From positions 124,001 through 188,000 of the forward strand of contig JAOLBX010000001.1 of NCBI GenBank assembly GCA_028339355.1: a stretch of 64,000 nucleotides of DNA. Direction: 5' to 3'. Numbering within the stretch: the first letter of the stretch is position 1; every line of letters starts with the position of its first letter. The DNA is from Bacteroidia bacterium (GTDB taxonomy: Bacteria; Bacteroidota; Bacteroidia; NS11-12g; UBA9320). This document shows, in pieces, positions 19,217-28,154 of this stretch. The notes beneath the pieces were generated by a model, which was not told the origin of the DNA, did not search any database, and saw only the letters and a program-made list of their open reading frames with translations. A program made the translations under genes and the position numbers.

Positions 19217-19567
19217 ATTAAAGATACCAGTCATCAAGTCGAACGTATAGCCAACATGACCTTTGCATCCGTAAACCCTCACTATGTTAACAAAGTTGAG
19301 AAGAAAGGGAGAACCAAAGAAGAATTGCACCAAGTCATCCACTGGCTTACGGGATTTAGAGAGCAAAAACTAAATGAGCTAATTAAAGATAAAGCGAACT
19401 TTAAAACCTTTTTTGAACAAGCAATACTAAATCCAAACACTCATTTAATAACAGGTGACATCTGCGGCTATAGAGTAGAATAAATTCAAAATAAGCTAAC
19501 TCAACAAGCTAGGTATTTGGATAAGATTATCGATGAATTGGCCAGAGGTAAGGCAATCATAAAATAA
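19217..19567 (+). pseudogene. DUF2200-family gene broken by start loss and a nonsense codon
   Basis: The frame reads KDTSHQVERIANMTFASV, then HYVNKVEKKGRTKEELHQVI and LNPNTHLITGDICGYRVE, stops at TAA (19481-19483), and continues in the same frame IQNKLTQQARYLDKIIDELA to a second TAA at 19565-19567. This is the whole DUF2200 family protein (normally about 115 residues) in one frame. The position of the family's start methionine is ATT (19217-19219) instead of ATG. A 75-residue product from the internal ATG at 19256 would lack both ends. Function of the family is unknown to me. Confidence 0.8.
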
Positions 19568-19675
19568 TGCGAGAAGCATAATTCGTAATTAAATCAATCT
19601 TCTTAAGTCCACTTATTAGAGTAAAAAAATCAAATCATACTTCCTATGTTTGTTACGATTCTTCTGAGTATATAA

Positions 19676-20145
19676 ATGGCAAATAAAAGAAGTTTCTTCC
19701 TCCTTTTTACTCTAGTTCTACTTGTTTTCAATCAAATGCTCAATCGATAGATTCCATCAAGCTATCCAACAATTCAATATACATAGACATAGGTATTGGG
19801 CTGTTTATGCAAGAATCGATCAATTATGAACGAAAGATTTTTGATGGCAAGTCTGTAGAGCTATATGGTCTTATAGGTGCAGGTAATGGAGTAAATTTCT
19901 ATACTGACAAAAACCCAGTGGGCCCTGGTGGATTGGCTGCCATTACCTTGCTGACCGGCAAGAAAAATAACCATTTTGAAATGAATACAGGTCTATTTGT
20001 TGGCAATAACCAAGACAACAATACAATTCACACAATTCCCACATTTAGTGTTGGATATCGATATCAGGAACCTCAAGGCGGCGGTATTTTTCGAGTTAAG
20101 GTAGGAATATTGGAGATAGGTTTTGGGATAGATTACGCATTCTAG
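19676..20145 (+). pseudogene. Frameshifted small outer-membrane beta-barrel protein gene
   Basis: The ATG at 19676 opens a good signal peptide (ANKRSFFLLFTLVLLVF) that hits TAG after 24 codons. In the -1 frame the sequence continues SNAQSIDSIKLSNNSIYIDI and runs to 20145 with alternating hydrophobic strands ending GILEIGFGIDYAF, an aromatic C-terminus typical of outer-membrane barrels. Adding one T to the T4 run at 19725-19728 would join them as LLVFQSNAQSIDS, a textbook Bacteroidota signal-peptide cleavage site. About 156 residues if restored. Either a recent one-base deletion or a sequence error. Confidence 0.72.
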
Positions 20146-20320
20146 ATCGATCAATTATAACTGGCCGAGGACCAGCTACTCCCTGCCATAGTCAGATTGT
20201 ACGGAGACAAGGAAAGTGTGAAGTCGTAGACCTTTTCTAATGATATAATGTTGTTAAACGACGTATGTCCGAAAACTTATCAGAATCTAAATTGTTAAAA
20301 TAGACTAGCGGTACAAAAAA

Positions 20321-20500
20321 ATGATTAAAAAATTTAATTTGACAGATAAGTTGCTTCTCATAGCAGCTATCCTTTCTCTAATTTTCTCAGAAATTTTGTT
20401 TTTCCAAGGTCACGAAAACCAAGCGATTTTCATTGGTCTTTGGGTTCCATCAATACTAAGTTTCGGTATATATTTAAAACTGATAAGCAAAAATGACTGA
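20321..20500 (+). CDS. Small membrane protein, 59 aa, first of a coupled pair
   Basis: ATG at 20321 reads MIKKFNLTDKLLLIAAILSL, then a second hydrophobic stretch (FIGLWVPSILSFGIYLKLI), ending KND. It predicts two membrane helices joined by a short polar loop (FFQGHENQ). Its stop overlaps the ATG of the next micro-ORF by eight bases, in a different frame, a layout that suggests translational coupling. I believe similar two-helix proteins are present in other Bacteroidota but cannot name a family. Both ORFs are short enough to be skipped by many gene callers. Confidence 0.6.
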   Translation: MIKKFNLTDKLLLIAAILSLIFSEILFFQGHENQAIFIGLWVPSILSFGIYLKLISKND

Positions 20501-20600
20501 TCTCATACCATATTTTGCTGGATTGATTACAATACTGTTTGGTGTTGGCTTTGGATACGCCGTAGTTACGATGGGCAGAGAAGTAAACAAAGATAAATAA
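20493..20600 (+). CDS. Tiny membrane protein, 35 aa, second of a coupled pair
   Basis: Reads MTDLIPYFAGLITILFGVGF, then GYAVVTMGREVNKDK and a TAA. One glycine-rich membrane helix (residues 5-25) followed by a short charged tail, in the manner of small accessory subunits of membrane complexes. It starts inside the last codons of the 59-residue ORF. Function unknown; the overlap and complementary topology suggest the two peptides work together. Confidence 0.55.
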   Translation: MTDLIPYFAGLITILFGVGFGYAVVTMGREVNKDK

Positions 20601-21047
20601 GGTCATTTTCCTGAAGCACTTGAAAAAATTAAGGGAGGTTTAGATTTTATTGAGGTCTCATTTGAGTCGTCTAGATGCTCTTATTTTAAAGTCGAATGGA
20701 ACGCTGATTTTCTGTTTATTTGAGTTCCATAATAATGAAAAGTAAACGGATATTTTTAAGCTAATTCTCATACACTAAATTTTGGTAACGATTTTGGATG
20801 TTGGAAATTCACAACCTATTGTCAGAAATTTGTTGTATACCAAGAAACCTAAGAACTAAATGAGCACGAAAATATAAAGAGTTGTAGTATATCCTCAGAG
20901 CATAGTGGGCTACAAAACCATTTGGACAAGAAAATCCATAGCACTACTTGCCCCTAGCTATCTATCAATTTAAAACTCTACCCTTAAAATTGTAAATTTG
21001 GTGCCTAGATTTTGTCTAAGGCTCATACAAAAAAAGGTTAGCAAGAA
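20601..21047. other. Gap with no supported gene; candidate -7 box near its end
   Basis: AT-rich sequence with stops in all frames and no RNA gene or repeat visible. TAAATTTG at 20993-21000 fits the Bacteroidota -7 consensus and lies about 48 bases before the TPR/HTH gene. The 20146-20320 stretch before the micro-ORFs is similarly empty. Confidence 0.45.
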
Positions 21048-22673
21048 TTGAATAATTTCATATTGAAAAAAATAAAATACACGATCCTACTTCAGCTACT
21101 AACGCTAGCTAGTTTCAGTTATGCTCAAAATCGAAATGATTCTTTAAAAGTTGTCTGGGAGAATGAAACTCAAACTGACTCTGCACGGTTTGATGCCCTA
21201 GAAAAATATTCTGGTAAAAATGGCACTGTGTTGCCGGACTCCACACTGATATATCTTGATTATTATCATCAACTCGCTCTTGAAAAGAATGCTCAACGTC
21301 AGGTATTTAGAGCTCTTAACAGAAAAGCAAATATTTACCGACTCAAACGTGAATTCGACACGGCCTTGGAACTGTTCAACGAAGCGTTAATTGTAGCCAA
21401 AAAACTGGAAAACAAACGTCTTCAAACTCTGATTCAAGGGAATATTGGCAATATATATTTGGACCAAAATAAATATCTTGAGGCTACGCGACATTATTCT
21501 CCTGCTTTGAAGGTTTTTCAAGAGCTAAAAGATAGTGCAGGAGAAGCCCGTATGATGATTGCACTGGGTGGTGTCAATTCAGAAATTGGCAATAATGTTT
21601 TAGCATTAGAATATTATCAAAAGTCCCTCACCTTCTATAATCAGAGGAAAGCCTCTGAATCAGATATTGCTCATATCGTAATGAATATTGGATTAGCACA
21701 ATATGAAAACGATGCCTATAAGGATGCTAAATCATCTTTTGAAAAAGCACTGAATTATCTGCAAATAGAGAAAAACATATTTTTAATTTCGGATTGTTAT
21801 CACTACTTGGCACTTATCAACTTGGAGCTGAATCAATTGATAGAAGCAAATATTTATGCACAGAAGGCTCTAAAACTCAATAACGAACTTCAAGTTGAGA
21901 AGAACATTTTTCAAACTGAAATTGTTACCGCTCAGATTGCTTACCAAACAAATACAGACAGTGCCACCAAACAAGCAGAACTAATTTTGAATAAACTTCC
22001 TCAAAAGTCGTCCTACGAAATAAAATCATCCCTTTATGAGCTACTTTATAAGTGCTATAAGTCTCAAAATAAATTGAACCTTTCGCTGCAAATGCACGAA
22101 CTGTATACATTCTATAAAGATAGCATGCAGATTGAGAGTGATGGCTATGCTGTAGTAAGAGAAACTATCAAAAGTGATTATGAACTCAGAATATACGAGA
22201 CTAAATTAGAAAGTGAAAAAGAAAAAGTAGAGTTAGAATTAAAGCAACTCAAAACAACATACGGCATTGTTTCAATTTCTGCAATTATTATTTCACTACT
22301 TATCTTCTATCTCCTCTCTGCGAGTAGAAAGAATAAAAAAAGAAGAGGCCAGTTACTTGACGAAATAAAAAATCTAAAGGAAAATACTGCCACAGAATTA
22401 GTAGTTGACTCTAACAAGTTTGAGTTGAAACGAGAAAAAATTGATTTAAAACTGGAAAGAAATTTAAATGAAACGGATTGGAAAGTTCTAAACATACTGT
22501 TGGAAGATCCTGCTATTACCAATAAAGAAATAGCTGAGAAGGCACACATGAGTATCGACGGGATAGGGTCATCCTTGCGAAGAATGTACGAATACTTCGA
22601 AATAAAGGAATCTAAATATAAAAAAATAACATTACTGCTAGAGGCAATTAAGATCTCTAATGCTCCAATATAG
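21048..22673 (+). CDS. TPR membrane regulator with C-terminal LuxR-like HTH
   Basis: Likely one-protein sensor-regulator. Order: signal peptide (about 1-26, SFSYAQ), periplasmic tetratricopeptide repeats to about residue 350 (such as AGEARMMIALGGVNSEIGNN and ALEYYQKSLTFYNQR), a charged coiled coil (ESEKEKVELELKQLKT), one membrane helix (IVSISAIIISLLIFYLL, near 405-422), then a cytoplasmic tail ending in a helix-turn-helix (DPAITNKEIAEKAHMSIDGI). This TPR-TM-HTH design is common in Bacteroidota. Start is TTG at 21048; a TTG five codons later (giving MKKIKYTILL) would make an even more standard signal peptide. The HTH stays at the membrane, so regulation would need anchored DNA binding or cleavage. 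Target genes unknown; the neighbours downstream are candidates. Confidence 0.82.
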   Translation: MNNFILKKIKYTILLQLLTLASFSYAQNRNDSLKVVWENETQTDSARFDALEKYSGKNGTVLPDSTLIYLDYYHQLALEKNAQRQVFRALNRKANIYRLKREFDTALELFNEALIVAKKLENKRLQTLIQGNIGNIYLDQNKYLEATRHYSPALKVFQELKDSAGEARMMIALGGVNSEIGNNVLALEYYQKSLTFYNQRKASESDIAHIVMNIGLAQYENDAYKDAKSSFEKALNYLQIEKNIFLISDCYHYLALINLELNQLIEANIYAQKALKLNNELQVEKNIFQTEIVTAQIAYQTNTDSATKQAELILNKLPQKSSYEIKSSLYELLYKCYKSQNKLNLSLQMHELYTFYKDSMQIESDGYAVVRETIKSDYELRIYETKLESEKEKVELELKQLKTTYGIVSISAIIISLLIFYLLSASRKNKKRRGQLLDEIKNLKENTATELVVDSNKFELKREKIDLKLERNLNETDWKVLNILLEDPAITNKEIAEKAHMSIDGIGSSLRRMYEYFEIKESKYKKITLLLEAIKISNAPI

Positions 22674-22762
22674 ATGTTTAGAATTATCATATTAGCGTAA
22701 CAATTATAGCATTCACACCTAGACGTGAAGGTATAAACAAGTGATTACTGCAGATTTGAACT

Positions 22763-23182
22763 ATGTTAAAAATTAGAAAAATAATTTTAGGTTCTGTGCT
22801 AATGTCTTTGATGTTAATTGGTTGTAAAGAAGAAGAAAAAGTAAATCCAGTAGTTGCTACTTCGTTTTGTGATAATACCGAAGTGATGATTACCTCATCG
22901 GATTCAGCTAACGTGTATATGGCGACAAATGCCGAGTGGAATTTATCTGAATTTTGGCAAGAATGGATAGTAGAAAAGTTAGATGGTGAATTTGTTATGT
23001 CATCTTTGGGTGGTACTCCATCGTTTGATTTACATATTTCATATGGTCTTAAAATTACAGACACTCTTAATGTATGTGTTGATATATACCCTAATGCAGA
23101 TTTTTATGATCGAAGCGGAGAAGTCTGTACAAAATGTAAAACAATATCTTTTAATAGCACTGAGTGGGTGATTAACGAATAG
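22763..23182 (+). CDS. Lipoprotein of unknown function
   Basis: A lipobox (SLMLIGC, Cys21) follows a short basic N-terminus, so the protein is anchored in a membrane after signal peptidase II cleavage; KEEEK after the Cys is a typical linker. The mature part of about 118 residues contains a CTKC pair near the C-terminus and no family I recognise. It lies between the TPR/HTH regulator and the exported propeller protein, all on one strand. Confidence 0.75.
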   Translation: MLKIRKIILGSVLMSLMLIGCKEEEKVNPVVATSFCDNTEVMITSSDSANVYMATNAEWNLSEFWQEWIVEKLDGEFVMSSLGGTPSFDLHISYGLKITDTLNVCVDIYPNADFYDRSGEVCTKCKTISFNSTEWVINE

Positions 23183-23240
23183 GTGGTTTTTAATCCTCAA
23201 AATAATTCAAACATTAATTTAACAATTACTTAAAAAACAT

Positions 23241-25337
23241 ATGACTATTTTCAGGTATTTTTTTTCTACAGTAGTCTTGGTTTCTTCATTCGCTGCTAAC
23301 GCTCAAAAATGGACTCCCCACCAAAGCCCACAACAAATTAATGACCTAGTAGACAATGGTACCGAATTGATTATGGCAACAGATTACGGCCTTGTTGTTA
23401 TGAACAAAAGTACCCTAAGTAAAACTACTTACACTACCAACAATTCCGATCTCGACGACAATCATATTAGCTCTATAACCAAAGCACCCAATGGCGATAT
23501 TTATTTCAGTACGGGCCAAACTATCGGTACATTTGATGGTACAGATGTAAATGATGTGGAAATCGCTTCGGCTGTAATAGCCAACATAAATACATTTGAA
23601 ATTTTTGACGTCGAAGTAGCTGCTAATGGTGATTTATGGTTAGGAAATTCAGATGGGGTTTTACGCAAGCAAGGTCAGAATTGGACAAAGTATGATAAGA
23701 CAGAGCTTGGAGAATTTTTCGAAGTTTGGGATATTGAACTGGATAGTGAAGAAGACGTATTTATAGGAGCACAAAATGGTGTACACAAATTTGAATCCGG
23801 TACGTGGTCTAAAATTTCAGAAAACACATCACTTCAAGGTTATCTGCACGCGGAGCTGTTTTTTAGCAAGTTTGGGGATTTATACTTTGCCGGAGATTTA
23901 GATAGCATTGGCAGGTATGATGGTACTAATTGGGAATTGTATAGTAATGGAGGTTTAAACGGTTCTGCTATTAAAGGATTTGCAGAAGATGATAATGTTT
24001 ATTTCCTTTCTCAACAGGATGGCATTTATAAATTAGATAATGGCACTTTTACAACTTATACAGATGCACAGACAGCTGCATTCCAAGACAACTCTTCCTA
24101 TTTCTATGTAGATGACTCAAATAAGCGTTGGTTGAACTACAACATCTATTTGTCAGTAAATGATGAGGGGACTATCAGATCTACAAGTATTTCTTCAAAC
24201 GGAATCGAATATAATAATGTCTCAGAAATTCACAAGAGTCAAAATGGCGACATCCTTTTTGGGATGACATCTTCGACTCAAAGCATAGCTGTATTAGATC
24301 CCGACGGAAATTGGTCTTCAATTGATCTCCCCGCAGGTATGAAATATTATCCAGGTAGTGGAAATATTTTATCTGTAGGAAATGATGACATTTGGTTATC
24401 TTCTTATCAAGGTGTTCATCATTACGATGGCACTGATTGGACTTTTACTGAATTGGCTAGATGTACTTATCTTGCTAATGACTCAAAAGGTATAATCTAT
24501 GCGGCAGGTTTCGATCGTCTCTACGTTTTGGAAGATGGAGATACTACCCAATATACCACTAGCAATTCGCCAATATCTGGTTTAGATCAAATATCTGGTC
24601 TTGGTGTAGATGCTAATGATAACTTGTGGATTGCATCATTTAGTTGGAGTGGAGAGGCTGCCATTCAAAAAGTAGATGACACAGGAAATTGGACCACTTA
24701 TGACCATACAAAACATGCTGAAATTGATCAACCAAAAGGAGAGTTTCATTTTGATGAAAATGGCAATGTATGGATATCAGCTAAAGTGGGAGCAATTAAA
24801 TTTGATGGTAAAAAATTCACTAATCCGATAAAAGAAAATATAAGTAAGATAGATAATTATAAAGCATTGTCCATCGAAAGCGACTCAGAAGGAAGAATGT
24901 ATTTTGCACATCAATACGGTGTAACTACATTGCTAGACAGTGTTTGGGGAGAGTTGCTCATTGATGATGTATCACATAAAAAAACATCTGCTAGATCAAG
25001 TATTACATTTGATGACGCTGGAACCTTATGGTGGGCAAGCAACGATTTAGGAGTATTTTCCTATACACCAGAGACTATCGCTTCTATCTTCTCTAGCATT
25101 GAGAGTACCAATGACATATCAATCTATCCTAATCCCACAAAAGGAACAATAAATTTCAGAACTAAGCACATCGGCAAATCTTCAGTAAATATTTATAATG
25201 GCATTGGAGAATTGGTTTACACAAATGATAATTTAAATACCAACAGGCCATTACATTTAAACCAATCCCCAGGTATGTATGTTGTTGTCCTTGATACCAA
25301 TAATTCAACTTCTGTACAAAAGCTTATTATAAAGTAA
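23241..25337 (+). CDS. T9SS-exported beta-propeller protein
   Basis: Surface or secreted protein of 698 residues. Signal peptide 1-21 (SSFAANAQ). Residues about 25-610 are repeated blades resembling the periplasmic regulator-propeller of hybrid two-component systems (DGVLRKQGQNWTKYD, DGTNWELYSNGGL, VHHYDGTDWTFTELA, NLWIASFSW). The C-terminus from about residue 626 is a type A T9SS sorting tail: ISIYPNPTKGTINF, then SPGMYVVVLDTN and KLIIK. So the propeller is exported alone rather than fused to a kinase. A terminator follows directly. Ligand unknown. Confidence 0.85.
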   Translation: MTIFRYFFSTVVLVSSFAANAQKWTPHQSPQQINDLVDNGTELIMATDYGLVVMNKSTLSKTTYTTNNSDLDDNHISSITKAPNGDIYFSTGQTIGTFDGTDVNDVEIASAVIANINTFEIFDVEVAANGDLWLGNSDGVLRKQGQNWTKYDKTELGEFFEVWDIELDSEEDVFIGAQNGVHKFESGTWSKISENTSLQGYLHAELFFSKFGDLYFAGDLDSIGRYDGTNWELYSNGGLNGSAIKGFAEDDNVYFLSQQDGIYKLDNGTFTTYTDAQTAAFQDNSSYFYVDDSNKRWLNYNIYLSVNDEGTIRSTSISSNGIEYNNVSEIHKSQNGDILFGMTSSTQSIAVLDPDGNWSSIDLPAGMKYYPGSGNILSVGNDDIWLSSYQGVHHYDGTDWTFTELARCTYLANDSKGIIYAAGFDRLYVLEDGDTTQYTTSNSPISGLDQISGLGVDANDNLWIASFSWSGEAAIQKVDDTGNWTTYDHTKHAEIDQPKGEFHFDENGNVWISAKVGAIKFDGKKFTNPIKENISKIDNYKALSIESDSEGRMYFAHQYGVTTLLDSVWGELLIDDVSHKKTSARSSITFDDAGTLWWASNDLGVFSYTPETIASIFSSIESTNDISIYPNPTKGTINFRTKHIGKSSVNIYNGIGELVYTNDNLNTNRPLHLNQSPGMYVVVLDTNNSTSVQKLIIK

Positions 25338-25360
25338 CGGAGGCTTACAATCTGATAAAG

Positions 25361-25397
25361 AAAAAAACGGTTTGAGAGCAATCTCAAGCCGTTTTTA
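25361..25397 (+). terminator. Rho-independent terminator
   Basis: Fourteen-base stem AAAACGGTTTGAGA / TCTCAAGCCGTTTT (one G-T type mismatch) with a GCAA loop and flanking A and T runs, so it may work in both directions. It closes the propeller gene unit. Confidence 0.85.
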
Positions 25398-25546
25398 GTT
25401 TCATTTAGGGTATTCTTTTAAAAAAATCAAGTAACCTTTAATCTGCTATTAATCCAGCACCTAGCGTTATCAATAATTAAGAATATATGCAACAACATAT
25501 AAACCAAACTGTCGTTTTATCTAAAACTTCATAATTACAAAAAACC

Positions 25547-26293
25547 ATGTTTAAAAAAGGAATTAAATACCTTCTTCTTATTTTACCCTTTGTTTCTTTT
25601 GGTCAAAACTCAACTTATCTGGGCATAGAATTAGGACCTAAATTTGAGGTTTACCAATCTACAGATAATGGAAACGGACTTTACACGAAACCTTTTTTCT
25701 TCAGTCCGATTTTTGGCTTAACTATTGGGAAAGAAATCAATGAGACATTTCTTTTAGAAACGGGGCTTCAAATCAATGAATACGGTAAAAGTTACCGTAT
25801 TAAGGGAGAAGGATTTGGTGGGTATGGTGTATCGAATGCATTGGATGCTTATCAGATACCGCTGCGTCTAAAAACACGCCTGAACCTACTAAAGGACAAA
25901 CTAAGTCTGGTTACTTCTGTAGGTTACACATTTGCAATTAACGGAGATTACGGCTCAACCGGCTCTGGTTCAAGCTTCTCTAGTGGCTCTTCTTCCGCAG
26001 GCATAGATAGCACAAGAAGCAAACATACATCTACATATAGCCTCAAAAAATCTTATGGACTCATTGAAACGGGTCTTGCTTTGGAATATAAATTCAAAAA
26101 TTCTATTAGACTTTCACTTGCCGCCAATTATATGACAGGATTGAGCAGAGTAGTAGAAACGGATGTAAAATACTGGATAAATGATGGCCCAGAGCAAACA
26201 GGCACTGTTTTTTCAAATGGTGATTATTATAGTATCTTTATTGGACTTAAGTATCCTATCTGTGAGCTATGGACCAAGAATATAGATAAATAA
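25547..26293 (+). CDS. Outer-membrane beta-barrel protein (PorT-like barrel)
   Basis: Signal peptide 1-20 (ILPFVSFGQ), then alternating amphipathic strands: STYLGIELGPKFEVYQ, FGLTIGKEINETFLLETGLQ, YQIPLRLKTRLNL, YGLIETGLALEYKF, YYSIFIGLKYPI. This pattern fits the PorT-like outer-membrane barrel group. A long Gly/Ser loop (about residues 138-160) is probably extracellular. 248 residues. No specific function can be given; it is not PorT itself as far as I can tell. Confidence 0.75.
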   Translation: MFKKGIKYLLLILPFVSFGQNSTYLGIELGPKFEVYQSTDNGNGLYTKPFFFSPIFGLTIGKEINETFLLETGLQINEYGKSYRIKGEGFGGYGVSNALDAYQIPLRLKTRLNLLKDKLSLVTSVGYTFAINGDYGSTGSGSSFSSGSSSAGIDSTRSKHTSTYSLKKSYGLIETGLALEYKFKNSIRLSLAANYMTGLSRVVETDVKYWINDGPEQTGTVFSNGDYYSIFIGLKYPICELWTKNIDK

Positions 26294-26436
26294 ACAATCC
26301 TTTGTAATACAAGCTTAACTAAGTACAAGTCTAAAGGAGCGACAGTCGATATGTGACCTTAACTATGCAACACAGATTGCCGCATCCCAACAATTCCTGC
26401 CATCATCTGTTTAAAATGTATATCACAAATCAACAT

Positions 26437-26886
26437 ATGAATATTACCCTAAAAGCCACCGTCCAAGGAAACTATAAAACTGTTATGGCGGCCTTTGATC
26501 GGAAGCTATTTGAAGCACTCAAGCCATCGGCAGGCAAGATGGAGATAGTCTCATTTACAGGTTCTAAAAAAGGAGATAAAGTACACATGAAATTCATCAG
26601 CCCTGTAAAATCAGAGTGGATAAGTGATATCGTAGAAGACAATGTAACGGACGAACGAGCGTGGTTTGTAGATGTAGGTACGCAGCTGCCATGGCCACTC
26701 GCCACTTGGACACACAAGCATATCGTAGAGAAAGTAGACGAGCATACTTCTGTGATTATCGATGACATGACATTCACAGGCAAAAACGCTCTGCTTACGC
26801 TCCTACTCTACCCAGCTATATTCATAGGCTTCTATCCGCGTAATAAAATCTATCAATCCTACTTCAAAAAAGTAAATTTGACCTAA
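26437..26886 (+). CDS. SRPBCC-fold ligand-binding protein
   Basis: Small cytoplasmic helix-grip (START/Bet v 1-like) protein. MNITLKATVQGNYKTVMAAF starts the first strand and helix; VHMKFISPVKSEWISDI and TSVIIDDMTFTGKN are later strands; the C-terminal helix is hydrophobic (LLTLLLYPAIFIGFYP). I chose the ATG at 26437 (149 aa) because the family begins at this strand; an upstream ATG at 26353 would add 28 residues of unrelated composition. It lies 41 bases before an FAD-dependent oxidoreductase and probably shares its transcript. Confidence 0.75.
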   Translation: MNITLKATVQGNYKTVMAAFDRKLFEALKPSAGKMEIVSFTGSKKGDKVHMKFISPVKSEWISDIVEDNVTDERAWFVDVGTQLPWPLATWTHKHIVEKVDEHTSVIIDDMTFTGKNALLTLLLYPAIFIGFYPRNKIYQSYFKKVNLT

Positions 26887-26927
26887 AAGTATGGTTAAAC
26901 ATAGTGCTATTATAATCATATAAAAAC

Positions 26928-28154
26928 ATGAAGAATCCAATTATCATAGGTGCAGGTATTTCTGGTTTAGTAGCAGCCATAGAATTAGAAAAGGCGGGAT
27001 ACTCACCTACTATACTAGAGGCTACAGATCGTGTAGGCGGACGCGTAAACTCAGAGAACCAAAATGGACTTCCTTTGGACCATGGCTTCCAAGTACTACT
27101 CACCGAATATCCTGAAGCTCAGCGGTATCTAGATTACGATAAACTGGACTTGCTCACCTTCCTGCCAGGAAGTGTAATATTCAAAAACAATAAAATTGAA
27201 AAAATAGGCGATCCGCTGAGAGACTTTTCATTCTTATGGTCTACTCTATCTGCTAACATAGGATCTATCAAGGATAAAATACTGATTTTGAAGCTATCTC
27301 TATCCTTGAAAAATAAAAGCATAGAAACCATATTCTCCAAACCTGAAAAATCTACTCAAGCCTATTTACAAGACTATGGTTTCTCAGAGAATTTGATTGC
27401 TAATTTCTTTCAGCCCTTCTTTGCGGGTATATATCTAGAAGAGGATTTGGATACTTCTAGTAGAATGTTTGAGTTCGTATACAAGATGTTTGGCTCTGGT
27501 CATGCAGCCATACCTCGCAATGGGATGCAGGCTATTCCAGATCAGTTGGCAAGTCAGCTGAAGCAAACGACTATCCGATACAATACCACTGTAAAAAGCA
27601 TAGAAGGAAATACGATAACCTTAGATTCTGATGAGCAATTATCAGCTGAGAAGATTATCATCGCAGTAGATCCAGCTCCATTCTTTGCTACTAAAAAGAT
27701 AACTCTAGCTAAATGGAAATCGTGCTACAACCTCTACTTTGAATCGTCCAAATCTGTCTTAAAAAATCCCATCATAGGGCTTTTGCCAAGCAAGGAACTA
27801 TTGGTCAATAATTTTCATTTTTTGAATGATCTATTTGCTCCCGATGCGAATATGGATAAAACTATCATGAGTGTGACTGTAGTGAAGGACCACAACCTCT
27901 CTAAAAAAGAGTTAATTTTAAAAGTGAAAGAAGAGTTGAAAAATCACTGCAACATAGAAACCGGCAAGGTATTGCGATTATTTCATATCCCGAAAGCCTT
28001 GCCTAAAATCAAAAATCTAAAATACCAACCCACAAAAACTTCCGCAACGCTAGCTCCTGGCATATTCTGCTGCGGAGACTATTTGGCTAATGGCTCCCTG
28101 AATGCCGCTATGGCTAGTGGAAGAGTAGCTGCCAGATTAGTTTCTAAAGATTAA
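26928..28154 (+). CDS. FAD-dependent amine-oxidase/protoporphyrinogen-oxidase-like oxidoreductase
   Basis: Flavoprotein of the NAD(P)/FAD-binding superfamily. The N-terminal dinucleotide fold NPIIIGAGISGLVAAIELEK, then the acidic ILEATDRVGGRVNSE, are the GxGxxG and GG-R motifs of the amine oxidase family; the C-terminal FAD segment is FCCGDYLANGSLNAAMASGR. Full length at 408 residues. It may oxidise a carotenoid, porphyrin or amine; sequence does not decide. Paired with the SRPBCC gene. Confidence 0.85.
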   Translation: MKNPIIIGAGISGLVAAIELEKAGYSPTILEATDRVGGRVNSENQNGLPLDHGFQVLLTEYPEAQRYLDYDKLDLLTFLPGSVIFKNNKIEKIGDPLRDFSFLWSTLSANIGSIKDKILILKLSLSLKNKSIETIFSKPEKSTQAYLQDYGFSENLIANFFQPFFAGIYLEEDLDTSSRMFEFVYKMFGSGHAAIPRNGMQAIPDQLASQLKQTTIRYNTTVKSIEGNTITLDSDEQLSAEKIIIAVDPAPFFATKKITLAKWKSCYNLYFESSKSVLKNPIIGLLPSKELLVNNFHFLNDLFAPDANMDKTIMSVTVVKDHNLSKKELILKVKEELKNHCNIETGKVLRLFHIPKALPKIKNLKYQPTKTSATLAPGIFCCGDYLANGSLNAAMASGRVAARLVSKD

